Source of the DNA: Paenibacillus rigui
GTDB taxonomy: Bacteria; Bacillota; Bacilli; Paenibacillales; NBRC-103111
Assembly (NCBI RefSeq): GCF_002234615.1
Contig: NZ_NMQW01000037.1
Coordinates: 62,001-126,000, forward strand
Length of the DNA stretch: 64,000 nt
Direction of reading: 5' to 3'
In this document: piece by piece, positions 17,394 to 25,381 of the stretch
Layout: every line of letters starts with the position of its first letter
Numbering within the stretch: position 1 is the stretch's first letter
The notes under the pieces: generated by a model
Databases searched by the model: none
Seen by the model: only the letters and a program-made list of their open reading frames with translations
What the model was told of the DNA's origin: nothing
Program-made: the position numbers and the translations under genes

Positions 17394-18173
17394 GTGACCA
17401 AGATTGTATTATTAGCAGGAGGCCTCGGTACCCGATTGGGCGAGGAAACGGCTCTTAAGCCCAAGCCGATGGTGGAGGTCGGCGGGATGCCCATTCTGTG
17501 CCACATTATGAACGGGTATGCCGATCACGGCTTCAATGAATTTATTATCGCGCTTGGTTACAAGGCGGAGGTGATTAAGCAGTATTTTTTAAACTATGTT
17601 TATTTGCAAAATGACTTTTCGATTCATCTATCCAATTCGGCTATTGAAGTAAAGCAGCGACCTGACAGGGATTGGATCGTACATCTTGTGGATACGGGTC
17701 TGAACAGTATGACGGGCGGGCGGCTGCACCGTTTAAGGGATCAGCTGAACAAGGAAACCTTCATGGTGACGTATGGCGATGGGGTAAGTGACGTAAACCT
17801 GCGGCGCCTCTTGGATTTTCATCATGCCCATGGGAAGCTGGCCACCTTAACCTTGGTTAGGCCGCGGGCCCGGTTTGGAACCGTCGATTTAGTGGGGGAT
17901 CAGGTTGTACGGTTCAAGGAAAAGCTGGACACGGAAAGCTGGATTAACGGCGGATTTTTCGTTTTCGAGCCCGGTGTGCTTGCATATTTAAGCAAGGATG
18001 AGGAAGTGCTGGAGAACGATGTACTGACTCGCTTGGCCGAGGATGGGCAGTTGATGGCTTACCGCCATACCGGCTTCTGGGAGTGCATGGACACGATGCG
18101 GGATAAACAGCATTTGGAAAGCTTATGGTCCTCCGGCAGCGCGCCTTGGGCGGCCCGGAAGGTTTGCACTTAA
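17394..18173 (+). CDS. Sugar-1-phosphate nucleotidyltransferase, glucose-1-phosphate cytidylyltransferase-like
   Basis: A 259-residue nucleotidyltransferase. The N-terminus VLLAGGLGTRLGEET is the NTP-binding loop, KPKPMVEVGGMPILCHIM the second motif, and MVTYGDGVSDVN holds the metal-binding Asp. Overall pattern and length fit glucose-1-phosphate cytidylyltransferase (RfbF/DdhA), which makes CDP-glucose, better than dTDP- or UDP-specific enzymes. The start is GTG at 17394 behind GGGGGAG. It is followed by an SDR and a nucleotide-sugar dehydrogenase, so the three genes likely make an activated acidic or pentose-type sugar for the glycosyltransferase. Base specificity is inferred from family resemblance and should be treated as tentative. 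Confidence 0.8.
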   Translation: MTKIVLLAGGLGTRLGEETALKPKPMVEVGGMPILCHIMNGYADHGFNEFIIALGYKAEVIKQYFLNYVYLQNDFSIHLSNSAIEVKQRPDRDWIVHLVDTGLNSMTGGRLHRLRDQLNKETFMVTYGDGVSDVNLRRLLDFHHAHGKLATLTLVRPRARFGTVDLVGDQVVRFKEKLDTESWINGGFFVFEPGVLAYLSKDEEVLENDVLTRLAEDGQLMAYRHTGFWECMDTMRDKQHLESLWSSGSAPWAARKVCT

Positions 18174-18201
18174 CTATGCATAAAGAGGAGCGATGCCTTT
18201 G

Positions 18202-19296
18202 ATGAACCGAAATGATATTTTTCTGGAGGATTTGGCGTACATATTCGGCAAAACGGAGCAAGCCGGCCGATTCGCCAATAAAACCATTGTGATAACCGGT
18301 TGCGGAGGCTTTATCGGATTTTACTTGACCCATTACTTCGTCTACTTGAAGCAGCATGGAATTTGCTATAAGTCGCTTGTGCTGCTTGATACATTTCGTA
18401 CCGGCAAACCTTCCTGGCTCGAAAAGTTATCCCTTAACGAAACAGACATCCAAATTCATACGTTTGATATAGCCAAGGATCGGCTGGAAACGATACCTGA
18501 GGCACTGCAAGCGGATTATGTGATTCATATGGCGTCTATTGCTTCACCTTCCTATTATCGGAAGTTTCCTATTGAAACGATGGATGCGAATGTCCTCGGC
18601 TTGAAAAATTTGCTCGAATTTTACCGTCACCGGCCGATGGATGGGCTGTTATTTTTCTCCAGCAGCGAGGTGTACGGCGATCCCGTACCGGAATGCATTC
18701 CGACTGCGGAAACTTATTTGGGCAACGTAAGTACACTGGGACCACGCGCCTGTTATGACGAATCCAAACGAATGGGTGAAACCTTGTGTTACGTGTATCA
18801 CCAGACGTGTCAAATGCCGATTCGGATTGTCAGACCATTCAATAACTTTGGTCCGGGTATGGCGATGGGGGATAAGCGGCTGCCAGCAGATTTTGCACAA
18901 GCCATAATGCAGCAAGAGGATTTGATTATCCATTCCGACGGGACACCCACCCGTACGTTCTGTTATATTGCCGATGCGATCGCCGGGTATATAAAAGTAT
19001 TGCTCCATGATGAATTCGACTGCTTCAATATTGGGATGGATCGTCCGGAAATTACGGTGCGGCAGCTCGCAGCGATTTACCGTGATCAGGCGGCAGCATT
19101 GTGGGGGTATTCAGGCACAATCCGTTATGAGCCCTCAACGGAAAAGGATTATTTAACCGGTAATCCGTCCCGGAGATGTCCTGACATCACCAAAGCAAGG
19201 AAGCTGCTCCATTTTCAGCCGGAAATAGATGTTGAGCACGGAGTGAGACGATATTTGTCCTTTCTGGCACAGGAAAGAGAAGGAGTCCCTTCATGA
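18202..19296 (+). CDS. NAD-dependent sugar-nucleotide epimerase/dehydratase/decarboxylase (SDR, UXS-like)
   Basis: A 364-residue extended SDR. The NAD loop is TIVITGCGGFIGFYL, and the catalytic pair is Tyr185/Lys189 in ACYDESKRMGE. That CYDESKRMGE context and RPFNNFGPGM look most like UDP-glucuronate decarboxylase (UXS), with dTDP-glucose 4,6-dehydratase as an alternative. The next gene is a 6-dehydrogenase whose product would be the substrate of a decarboxylase. The ATG at 18202 (or TTG at 18199) lies at proper distance from AGAGGAG; the ATG at 18193 is only two bases from it. Four-base overlap with the dehydrogenase gene shows tight coupling. Confidence 0.8.
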   Translation: MNRNDIFLEDLAYIFGKTEQAGRFANKTIVITGCGGFIGFYLTHYFVYLKQHGICYKSLVLLDTFRTGKPSWLEKLSLNETDIQIHTFDIAKDRLETIPEALQADYVIHMASIASPSYYRKFPIETMDANVLGLKNLLEFYRHRPMDGLLFFSSSEVYGDPVPECIPTAETYLGNVSTLGPRACYDESKRMGETLCYVYHQTCQMPIRIVRPFNNFGPGMAMGDKRLPADFAQAIMQQEDLIIHSDGTPTRTFCYIADAIAGYIKVLLHDEFDCFNIGMDRPEITVRQLAAIYRDQAAALWGYSGTIRYEPSTEKDYLTGNPSRRCPDITKARKLLHFQPEIDVEHGVRRYLSFLAQEREGVPS

Positions 19297-20561
19297 TTGC
19301 GGTGATTGGCCTAGGGTTTGTCGGACTGACAACGGGACTGGGGCTTGCGCATCGGCTCGGCTGCACCATCTACGCCTATGATGCGGATGAACGCAAGCGG
19401 GAAATGTATACGCACAAGCAAATTCCTTTTCACGAGCCTCATCTTCAGGAGCATCTGGAACGGTACGAAGGAAGCCGGTTTATCGTATGTCATACGATGG
19501 CGGAGGCTATTGCTCAAGCCGAAACGATCTTTTTCTGCGTGGGTACCCCGTGCTCATCAAGCGGCGAAACCGATTTAAGCGATCTGCAGAATGCGGTTCA
19601 GACATGCCTGGATGCGATGGAGCAGCTGCCCGAGCGAAAATCTTATCCTGTATTGGTGATCAAATCGACGGTTCCTGCTGCAACCACAACAGATCGAATT
19701 CAGCCGCTGCTTCAAGCCAGAGGCTATATTACCGGTAAAAATATTGGTTTAGCGAATAACCCGGAGTTTCTGCGGGAGGGCTCGGCTTGGTCTGATTTTG
19801 TTCAGCCGGACCGTGTGATTATCGGTGAGATCGATCCGATTGGAGCACAGCGTTTAAGCGAGCTGTATGCTGCATTTGATGTGCCGGTCCACCGCGTTGC
19901 GGCTCATACAGCCGAGTTTGTCAAATATGCATCGAATGCACTGCTGGCCACCTTGATCAGCTTCGCCAATGAACTGTCAATGATTGCCGACCGGATTGGG
20001 CAAATCGACATCCCGCAGGTGTTCCGCTTGCTTCACGAAGACAGGAGATGGCAGGGACATCCCGCCAAAATGACGGACTATGTATTTCCGGGCTGCGGCT
20101 TTGGAGGTTACTGTCTGCCAAAGGATACCCAATCGTTATATTCCCATGCGGGGAACTATGGACATGAGTCCATGCTGCTCAAAGCGGTGCTGCAGGTGAA
20201 TGAGGATATTAAAAATCATATCGTAGAGCGGATTACAGCGAGTGCCCAGCCCGATGAAATGGTTGGCATCCTGGGACTATCATTTAAGCCGGATAGCGAT
20301 GATGTCAGGGGGGCCGTGTCGAAGGACATTATTGGGCTGCTGCTGGACCGCGGATTTCATCGGATTCTGGCCTATGATCCATTGGCGATGGACAATTTCC
20401 GCGGCACCTACGGATTACCCATTGAGTATGCGGGCTCTGTTGAGGAGGTTATCGAACGAAGCCAGGTCAGTACAATAGTTACCTCATGGAAGGAATTCAA
20501 AGAGAAGCAAAGCCTATATGCAGGCAAAACGATTATCGACGGGCGTCATGTTTTGAGTTGA
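19293..20561 (+). CDS. UDP-glucose/GDP-mannose dehydrogenase family protein
   Basis: A 422-residue nucleotide-sugar 6-dehydrogenase. The start has the NAD loop VIGLGFVGLTTG. The middle domain has NNPEFLREGSAW. The catalytic Cys274 lies in GCGFGGYCLPKD, and the C-terminal domain has ILGLSFKPDSDDVRGA. The enzyme oxidises C6 of a sugar nucleotide twice to give a uronic acid. Beside a cytidylyltransferase-like gene and a UXS-like SDR it suggests the route sugar-1-P to NDP-sugar to NDP-uronate to a decarboxylated or 4-keto pentose. ATG at 19293 overlaps the preceding stop (ATGA). Confidence 0.88.
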   Translation: MIAVIGLGFVGLTTGLGLAHRLGCTIYAYDADERKREMYTHKQIPFHEPHLQEHLERYEGSRFIVCHTMAEAIAQAETIFFCVGTPCSSSGETDLSDLQNAVQTCLDAMEQLPERKSYPVLVIKSTVPAATTTDRIQPLLQARGYITGKNIGLANNPEFLREGSAWSDFVQPDRVIIGEIDPIGAQRLSELYAAFDVPVHRVAAHTAEFVKYASNALLATLISFANELSMIADRIGQIDIPQVFRLLHEDRRWQGHPAKMTDYVFPGCGFGGYCLPKDTQSLYSHAGNYGHESMLLKAVLQVNEDIKNHIVERITASAQPDEMVGILGLSFKPDSDDVRGAVSKDIIGLLLDRGFHRILAYDPLAMDNFRGTYGLPIEYAGSVEEVIERSQVSTIVTSWKEFKEKQSLYAGKTIIDGRHVLS

Positions 20562-20682
20562 CAAATCCGGTATAAATCAGCCTACAGATCCAATCCGGTG
20601 AGTTCGGAACGCCGCGTGCTGCAGGTACGCATTCACCGGTCTTGTGCGTATGTGCTGGTTTCTATAAATGAGGTGCTGACAT

Positions 20683-20949
20683 TTGAAAACCATGGAAAAT
20701 GAGCTGCTCGATATATTGCAGCGTGTGCTTAAGCAAGAGCATGAAGTGTTGGCATCGCTTGGTCCCGATGAGGATTTGATTGAGTACAATCTGAATTCCA
20801 TCCTTGTTGTGGAATTGGTGGTTGAGCTTGAAAGTGGCTTTGGGATCGAGATTGATGATGACGATCTATTGACGGAAAATGTATCCACGCTTCGACGTAT
20901 TGCAGATTTAGTCCGGAAATATCAACAAATCAACCGAATCGGCGGGTGA
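20683..20949 (+). CDS. Discrete acyl/peptidyl carrier protein (ACP2)
   Basis: An 88-residue carrier protein. The attachment Ser39 is in EYNLNSILVVEL; the usual Asp before Ser is replaced by Asn, which occurs in some carrier proteins. The distance from Ser to the conserved acidic-hydrophobic stretch equals that in ACP1 and ACP3. The start is TTG at 20683 with ATGAGGTG seven bases upstream; the ATG at 20692 is too far from it. A 121-base gap separates it from the sugar genes, the longest gap inside the cluster, with a CCGGTGA/TCACCGG repeat (20593-20637). It overlaps or abuts the monooxygenase gene, suggesting carrier-bound substrate for that enzyme. Confidence 0.85.
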   Translation: MKTMENELLDILQRVLKQEHEVLASLGPDEDLIEYNLNSILVVELVVELESGFGIEIDDDDLLTENVSTLRRIADLVRKYQQINRIGG

Positions 20950-20954
20950 GAAGC

Positions 20955-21989
20955 ATGGAATTTTGCTGGATGCTGCCTGAAGGGGATTCAGCTTTTATTG
21001 TAGAGCAGACGAAGCTTGCGGAAGCAAGCGGATTTCATGCTGTGCTGCTCATAAATGCCAATGCTTATATGGATCCCTGGATTATGGCTACTTCGTTAAC
21101 GCACCAGACGGAAGCCATTCGCATTCTCGTGGCGCAGAACACCAGCTATTGTCTGCCGACAACAACAGCTAAAGCATTTAATACACTTAATCTGCTGTCC
21201 AATGGACGTATTGATCTGAACATAGTGACCGGGAGCTCACAAGTGGAGCTTGGCAAAATGACCCGGGTCGGAGATCACGCTTCCCGTTATAGGCGCACAA
21301 AGGAATTCATTGAGTTGTTCCGGCACTTGCAGCAGGGAGGCATTACTCATTATCACGGGGATTGCTTTGATGTGCAAAATGCAGAGCTGATCCCAAGGCT
21401 GGAGCCATCGCAAGGAAAGCTGTTTATGGCCGGAAGCTCGGAGGAAGCCATGCAGATCGCTGCACAATTCGCAGATGGCTATTTCGTATTCGGGCATGAG
21501 TTTGAGGTTATTGAGCAGCATTTTGCAACCTTCCACCACTTGCTGCCCGACAATCGTCCCAAACCGAAATGCGGCATCATGATCGATATTATTGCGCGGG
21601 AAACAAGTGAGGAAGCATGGCAAGCCGCGCATCATTTTCTCGAAAGCGCGAGTCCGTTTCAGAAACGAATGAACCGGCTTTTTCGCAATAATTGTGACTC
21701 GGAAGGCATTTCCAAGTATCAGAGCTATTACTCTAAACAGGAGGAACGGCAGGACTCAACACTATGGGCAGGACTATCCCAGCTCAATACTTCCAACGGA
21801 TTCTCTATTGTCGGCTCCTATGAGGAGGTTCGCCAGTCCCTCTACACATTTCAGAGGCTCGGGGTAGACTATTTTATTGTGTCGGGGCTAATAAGCTCCC
21901 ACGAATTGGAGAGGATTGGTAGCCGCATCGTCATGCCGATCCAATCGATTCCTTGGCGTGATGACATTGTAAGCGAGGTGCATCCATGA
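20955..21989 (+). CDS. LLM-class (luciferase-like) FMN-dependent monooxygenase
   Basis: A 344-residue TIM-barrel flavin monooxygenase of the bacterial luciferase-like family. The AKAFNTLNLLSNGRIDLNIVTG segment is the hallmark NLL.GR region that follows the flavin-contacting strand, and KLFMAGSSEEAMQIAAQFADGY is the conserved C-terminal block. ATG at 20955 has GGTGAG upstream; a GTG at 20946 overlapping the ACP2 stop is an alternative. Placed directly after a carrier gene and before a BtrH-like gene, it parallels butirosin BtrO, which hydroxylates the carrier-bound acyl chain, and the enzymes of hybrid NRPS clusters that hydroxylate carrier-bound amino acids. A flavin reductase is not encoded nearby. 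Confidence 0.85.
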   Translation: MEFCWMLPEGDSAFIVEQTKLAEASGFHAVLLINANAYMDPWIMATSLTHQTEAIRILVAQNTSYCLPTTTAKAFNTLNLLSNGRIDLNIVTGSSQVELGKMTRVGDHASRYRRTKEFIELFRHLQQGGITHYHGDCFDVQNAELIPRLEPSQGKLFMAGSSEEAMQIAAQFADGYFVFGHEFEVIEQHFATFHHLLPDNRPKPKCGIMIDIIARETSEEAWQAAHHFLESASPFQKRMNRLFRNNCDSEGISKYQSYYSKQEERQDSTLWAGLSQLNTSNGFSIVGSYEEVRQSLYTFQRLGVDYFIVSGLISSHELERIGSRIVMPIQSIPWRDDIVSEVHP

Positions 21990-22993
21990 TGTTGAAAGTC
22001 GTTAACAGCTTGAACATACAGACCGGGCATCATTGTTTATTTTCAGGATTGCGCCATTTGCTCGTAAGCGAGCGTCCAGAACTGGATGCCAGGGCTGCGG
22101 AAGCGGATATTTATTTTGAAAGTGACGGCTTGAATTTGGAATATAACGGAGATTTGAGTACGATGTGGCTGGCGTCACAGGAGACGATTATTGAGCAGTT
22201 TGCAGCTTCCTATGGGCTTCGCGCCCAATATACGTTTGAGATCAGTCCTAACGTGTTGGATGTATTTCGTGAGATTTTGCTGGAAAACCGCGCTGTATTA
22301 GTGTTCATGCGGAGTCCTTATCTGGATTATCATGCCGTGTTCCGTGATGGAGCCGAACGAAATCATATTTTGCTTTTATATGGAATCGATGAAGCTGGTA
22401 AAACGGCCTTCGTTGCAGATACCTCATTTCTGGATGTATCCGGGCAAACCTTATCCTACAGCGGCCCGCTATCATTAGAGCACGTACTGGCAGGCGTATG
22501 GGGCTATGCATGGGTTGAAGCGGATCCGTCACTAAGCCCGCCCCCAACGGAAGCCCAGCGGTTTGAAAGGGCCGTAGACAACATCAGAAGGTTTCTTGGG
22601 CATCACAATCTGCCCTCAGGCCGATTTCAAGGACTGGAGGCTTACCGAGCTTATGTGGAGGATTGGCGGAGATTAATGGACGTGAGTCCTTCCGAGTTTA
22701 CGGAAACTTGTAAAAATATGTACTACTGCCTACGTGTCGGAGGCATGATGCATCAATTGGATTACTTTGAGATGTTTATTGGGAGACACCAAGACCGGAT
22801 CAGGAATTGGGACGAACTGGCGAGGAGGCTTACCGAGAACCGCAATAACTGGAAGAAGAGCTTATACCAGCTGTACAAGATCGGATTATGCGTTCAACCG
22901 CATAAATTGGAAGCGCTCCAGGACCGATACTTCTCTATGCTGCGTGCGCAAGGGGAATGGCTGGAGGCATTCGTCGATAGCTCGAATCATTGA
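21986..22993 (+). CDS. BtrH_N-like acyltransferase/cysteine-peptidase-fold protein 1
   Basis: A 335-residue protein whose first ~165 residues match the butirosin BtrH N-terminal domain pattern: TGHHCLFSGLRHLL with Cys17, LEYNGDL, DYHAVFRDGAERNHILLLYGID with His127, and AFVADTSF with Asp145. This Cys/His/Asp arrangement is that of a papain-like fold. BtrH transfers the acyl chain from the carrier protein to the aminoglycoside amine. The C-terminal ~165 residues are helical. Its ATG overlaps the preceding stop by four bases. Of the three related proteins in the cluster this is the only one that keeps a Cys in the canonical position, so it is the best candidate for the acyl-transfer step. Confidence 0.75.
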   Translation: MMLKVVNSLNIQTGHHCLFSGLRHLLVSERPELDARAAEADIYFESDGLNLEYNGDLSTMWLASQETIIEQFAASYGLRAQYTFEISPNVLDVFREILLENRAVLVFMRSPYLDYHAVFRDGAERNHILLLYGIDEAGKTAFVADTSFLDVSGQTLSYSGPLSLEHVLAGVWGYAWVEADPSLSPPPTEAQRFERAVDNIRRFLGHHNLPSGRFQGLEAYRAYVEDWRRLMDVSPSEFTETCKNMYYCLRVGGMMHQLDYFEMFIGRHQDRIRNWDELARRLTENRNNWKKSLYQLYKIGLCVQPHKLEALQDRYFSMLRAQGEWLEAFVDSSNH

Positions 22994-23005
22994 AAGGGGA
23001 TTGCG

Positions 23006-24040
23006 ATGTTAACGGACAGCCGCGTTGTGAGCCTCCCGCTGGAGGTACCCATTATTGATGTTCATTCCTTTCACGCATTTTCCCAAGCGATCCTGTTAAC
23101 CCAACGGGAGAAATCGCTGCCGTGGATTGTATCTAACTACATTCATATTTTTGGAGTGCCACAGTTTGATAAAGGGAATTTCATTCACCTGACAACATCT
23201 TCTCTATTCAACAGCCTGCCTTATTCCTTTGTTTCCAAATTGCACACAGATCAGCTTCACTCCTGGTTTCCTGACTGTATCGAGTTTTTCATCGATTGCT
23301 TGAATAAAGGACAATATTTAGCAATAGCGCTGGACGAATACTACATACCGGGAATGAACTCCTATGAAAAATTCCACCTTACGCATCATATTCTGGTGCA
23401 CGGGTATGACCGGGATCAGCGTGTATTCAAGATTGCCGGATTTTTTGCAAAGCCACCGGTATTTAACGTTGACCAATCTCTCAGCTTCGACCTCTTTCAG
23501 GAGGCGCTGAATCATGCAGGTCCTGTACCTCAGCGCGTCAGTCAAACATTGGAAATTATACAATTTCCATATCACGCTTTGAACGTACCGGCTGTTGAGT
23601 TTGATATAAGCTTGATTACGAGATCACTGGAAGAACACCTGCTCTCCAAGCCGTTAACCGAGGTGAATCCCAAGCGAATCGATTACTGGTTCGGACTCAG
23701 AGCCTATGACTTGCTCATTTTATTTCTGGAGCTGGAGCGCGAGCAAGGCAAACCGATTATTCATATGAAGGCATTACAAACGCTAATGAACCATAAAAAA
23801 ATGATGATCGAAAGAGTAGTCTATTTGTTCAAAACCAACTGCTTGACGGATACCAGATACATCTCTATGGCAGAGACCCTATTAAGAAAAACAATGATTG
23901 TCCATCAGCTATGCGTCAAGCAGCGCATTGCTCAGGACGCAAGCAATATTGCAAGAGCCATCCACTGTATTGAAGAGCTTAAAACGTATGAAAAGCAATT
24001 TCTGGAAGGGCTGCTCGATGAGCTGCGGAGAGTGAATTGA
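23006..24040 (+). CDS. BtrH_N-like protein 2, lacking the N-terminal Cys
   Basis: A 344-residue protein with the second half of the BtrH_N pattern: LDEYYIPG (about 110-116), FHLTHHILVHGYDRDQRVFKIAGFF (His124-His128), followed by a long helical C-terminal region. The N-terminal position where protein 1 has Cys17 reads VHSFHAFSQ here, and the only early Cys residues (91, 98) lie elsewhere. It may have lost catalysis or play a structural or binding role in an acyltransferase complex. AAAGGGG precedes the ATG, and it follows protein 1 by 12 bases. Homology is by motif only. Confidence 0.6.
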   Translation: MLTDSRVVSLPLEVPIIDVHSFHAFSQAILLTQREKSLPWIVSNYIHIFGVPQFDKGNFIHLTTSSLFNSLPYSFVSKLHTDQLHSWFPDCIEFFIDCLNKGQYLAIALDEYYIPGMNSYEKFHLTHHILVHGYDRDQRVFKIAGFFAKPPVFNVDQSLSFDLFQEALNHAGPVPQRVSQTLEIIQFPYHALNVPAVEFDISLITRSLEEHLLSKPLTEVNPKRIDYWFGLRAYDLLILFLELEREQGKPIIHMKALQTLMNHKKMMIERVVYLFKTNCLTDTRYISMAETLLRKTMIVHQLCVKQRIAQDASNIARAIHCIEELKTYEKQFLEGLLDELRRVN

Positions 24041-24041
24041 T

Positions 24042-25028
24042 ATGCCGCAGATCGACGATAAATGGGTGCGTGAAGCCGGCAGCAGGTTTGCAGAAGCCCA
24101 CACGTTATTTACTCCGTTGGAAAGCTTCGAGAGCAGCGTGTATGCCTGGGCTCGTAATGGCAGGAGGTATGTATTAAAAATCGTTTCCCGTCAGGTTAAA
24201 ACGGAGGCCGAGCTTTTGGGGGAAATTGATTTCGTTCATTTTGCAGCGGCTCATGGAGTGCCTGTGGCGAGAGCGGTCGCTTCCCATCATGGCTGCTATG
24301 TAGAGTCCGTTGACGATCCTTCGGGCGCCGGGTATTGGGTCTACGCATTTGAATGGGCGGAAGGCGAGATGAGCAACCCCCAGGCTTGGGGGCCGGAGCT
24401 GTTTGAACAATGGGGGCGGCTGACAGGCAAGCTTCATCGCATCGCATCCCAGTATGAACCGTCCAAACCGCAGTGGAAGCGACACCGTTGGGATGAGGAG
24501 GAATTATTCCGTACGGCGTTATCTGTGCTTGCGGAGGAACCGAAGCTTAGTGAAGCATTGAGCGGGTGTTTACAAAGGCTCAAGCAATTGCCTGAGCAGC
24601 CCCATCAGTTTGGATTAATCCATAATGATTTGCATTTTCGGAACTTTCATGTCCATAACGGCAGACTGATTGTATTTGATTTCGCCGGAATGTTGTACCA
24701 TCATTTCGTCAATGACATTGCAGTTGCTTTGTATTATGCAGTCAGCGGAGACCGTTCATCCAAAGATAAAGCGTCGTTTGCACAGTTGTTTATGCATCAT
24801 TTTATGGAGGGCTACGCTGTCAGTCAGCCCACCCCCAAGGGTATGCTGCACCCTGTGCCGGATTGGATGCTGCTTCGCCATTTACTCCTGTATACGGCGT
24901 ACCTCCGCAGCTGGGAGGCAGCGGACAGGACCACAATGCAAAGGTGGACTCTAAACCGGTATCGTACGGATCTGCTGGAGGGGAAGCTATTTGGAGGGAT
25001 TGACTTTAGCTTTGTTAGCTTCCTGTAA
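24042..25028 (+). CDS. APH-fold phosphotransferase
   Basis: A 328-residue protein kinase-like small-molecule kinase of the aminoglycoside phosphotransferase/choline kinase superfamily. The N-lobe has YVLKIVSRQ with the ATP-binding Lys. The catalytic loop is LIHNDLHFRNF (about 192-202, HxDxxxxN). The metal-binding loop reads VFDFAGM where the family usually has DFD/DWE, so the second acidic residue is missing, although the DF of the motif is kept. The gene starts almost at the preceding stop. In this context it could phosphorylate a pathway sugar or cyclitol, or protect the producer by inactivating the product; the sequence cannot tell which. Confidence 0.8.
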   Translation: MPQIDDKWVREAGSRFAEAHTLFTPLESFESSVYAWARNGRRYVLKIVSRQVKTEAELLGEIDFVHFAAAHGVPVARAVASHHGCYVESVDDPSGAGYWVYAFEWAEGEMSNPQAWGPELFEQWGRLTGKLHRIASQYEPSKPQWKRHRWDEEELFRTALSVLAEEPKLSEALSGCLQRLKQLPEQPHQFGLIHNDLHFRNFHVHNGRLIVFDFAGMLYHHFVNDIAVALYYAVSGDRSSKDKASFAQLFMHHFMEGYAVSQPTPKGMLHPVPDWMLLRHLLLYTAYLRSWEAADRTTMQRWTLNRYRTDLLEGKLFGGIDFSFVSFL

Positions 25029-25063
25029 GCTTGTAAACAGAACGATAAAGTGAGGGACGATGT

Positions 25064-25339
25064 ATGAGCCAAACCCATTTAACGAAGGACTCCATTACTA
25101 ATTTCGTTAGAAGCAAAGTGAAGGAAATATTACAAACAGAGGAGGCCTTGACCTTAGATCAGGAATTGGCGAGTCTAGGCATGGATTCTTTTAATTCTAT
25201 GAATTTAGTCATCGAGTTCGAAAAGGAATTTGGGATTATTTTTGATGATGAAGAGCTTTTATTCGAAAATTTCGCTACTCTGCGCCATATGTCAGATCGG
25301 ATTTGTTCCAAATTAGGAGCGGATTTAACCTATTCGTAA
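25064..25339 (+). CDS. Discrete acyl/peptidyl carrier protein (ACP3)
   Basis: A 91-residue carrier protein with attachment Ser42 in SLGMDSFNSMNL, followed by IEFEKEFGIIFDDEELL. The second Ser in the motif (FNS) is out of register with the other two carriers, so Ser42 is the likely site. GTGAGGGACGATGT precedes the ATG. It lies two genes upstream of the adenylation protein, its most probable loading partner. Confidence 0.9.
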   Translation: MSQTHLTKDSITNFVRSKVKEILQTEEALTLDQELASLGMDSFNSMNLVIEFEKEFGIIFDDEELLFENFATLRHMSDRICSKLGADLTYS

Positions 25340-25381
25340 GCAGGTATGTGGCTATGGGCAGGAAGGAGGCAATGGAGATCC

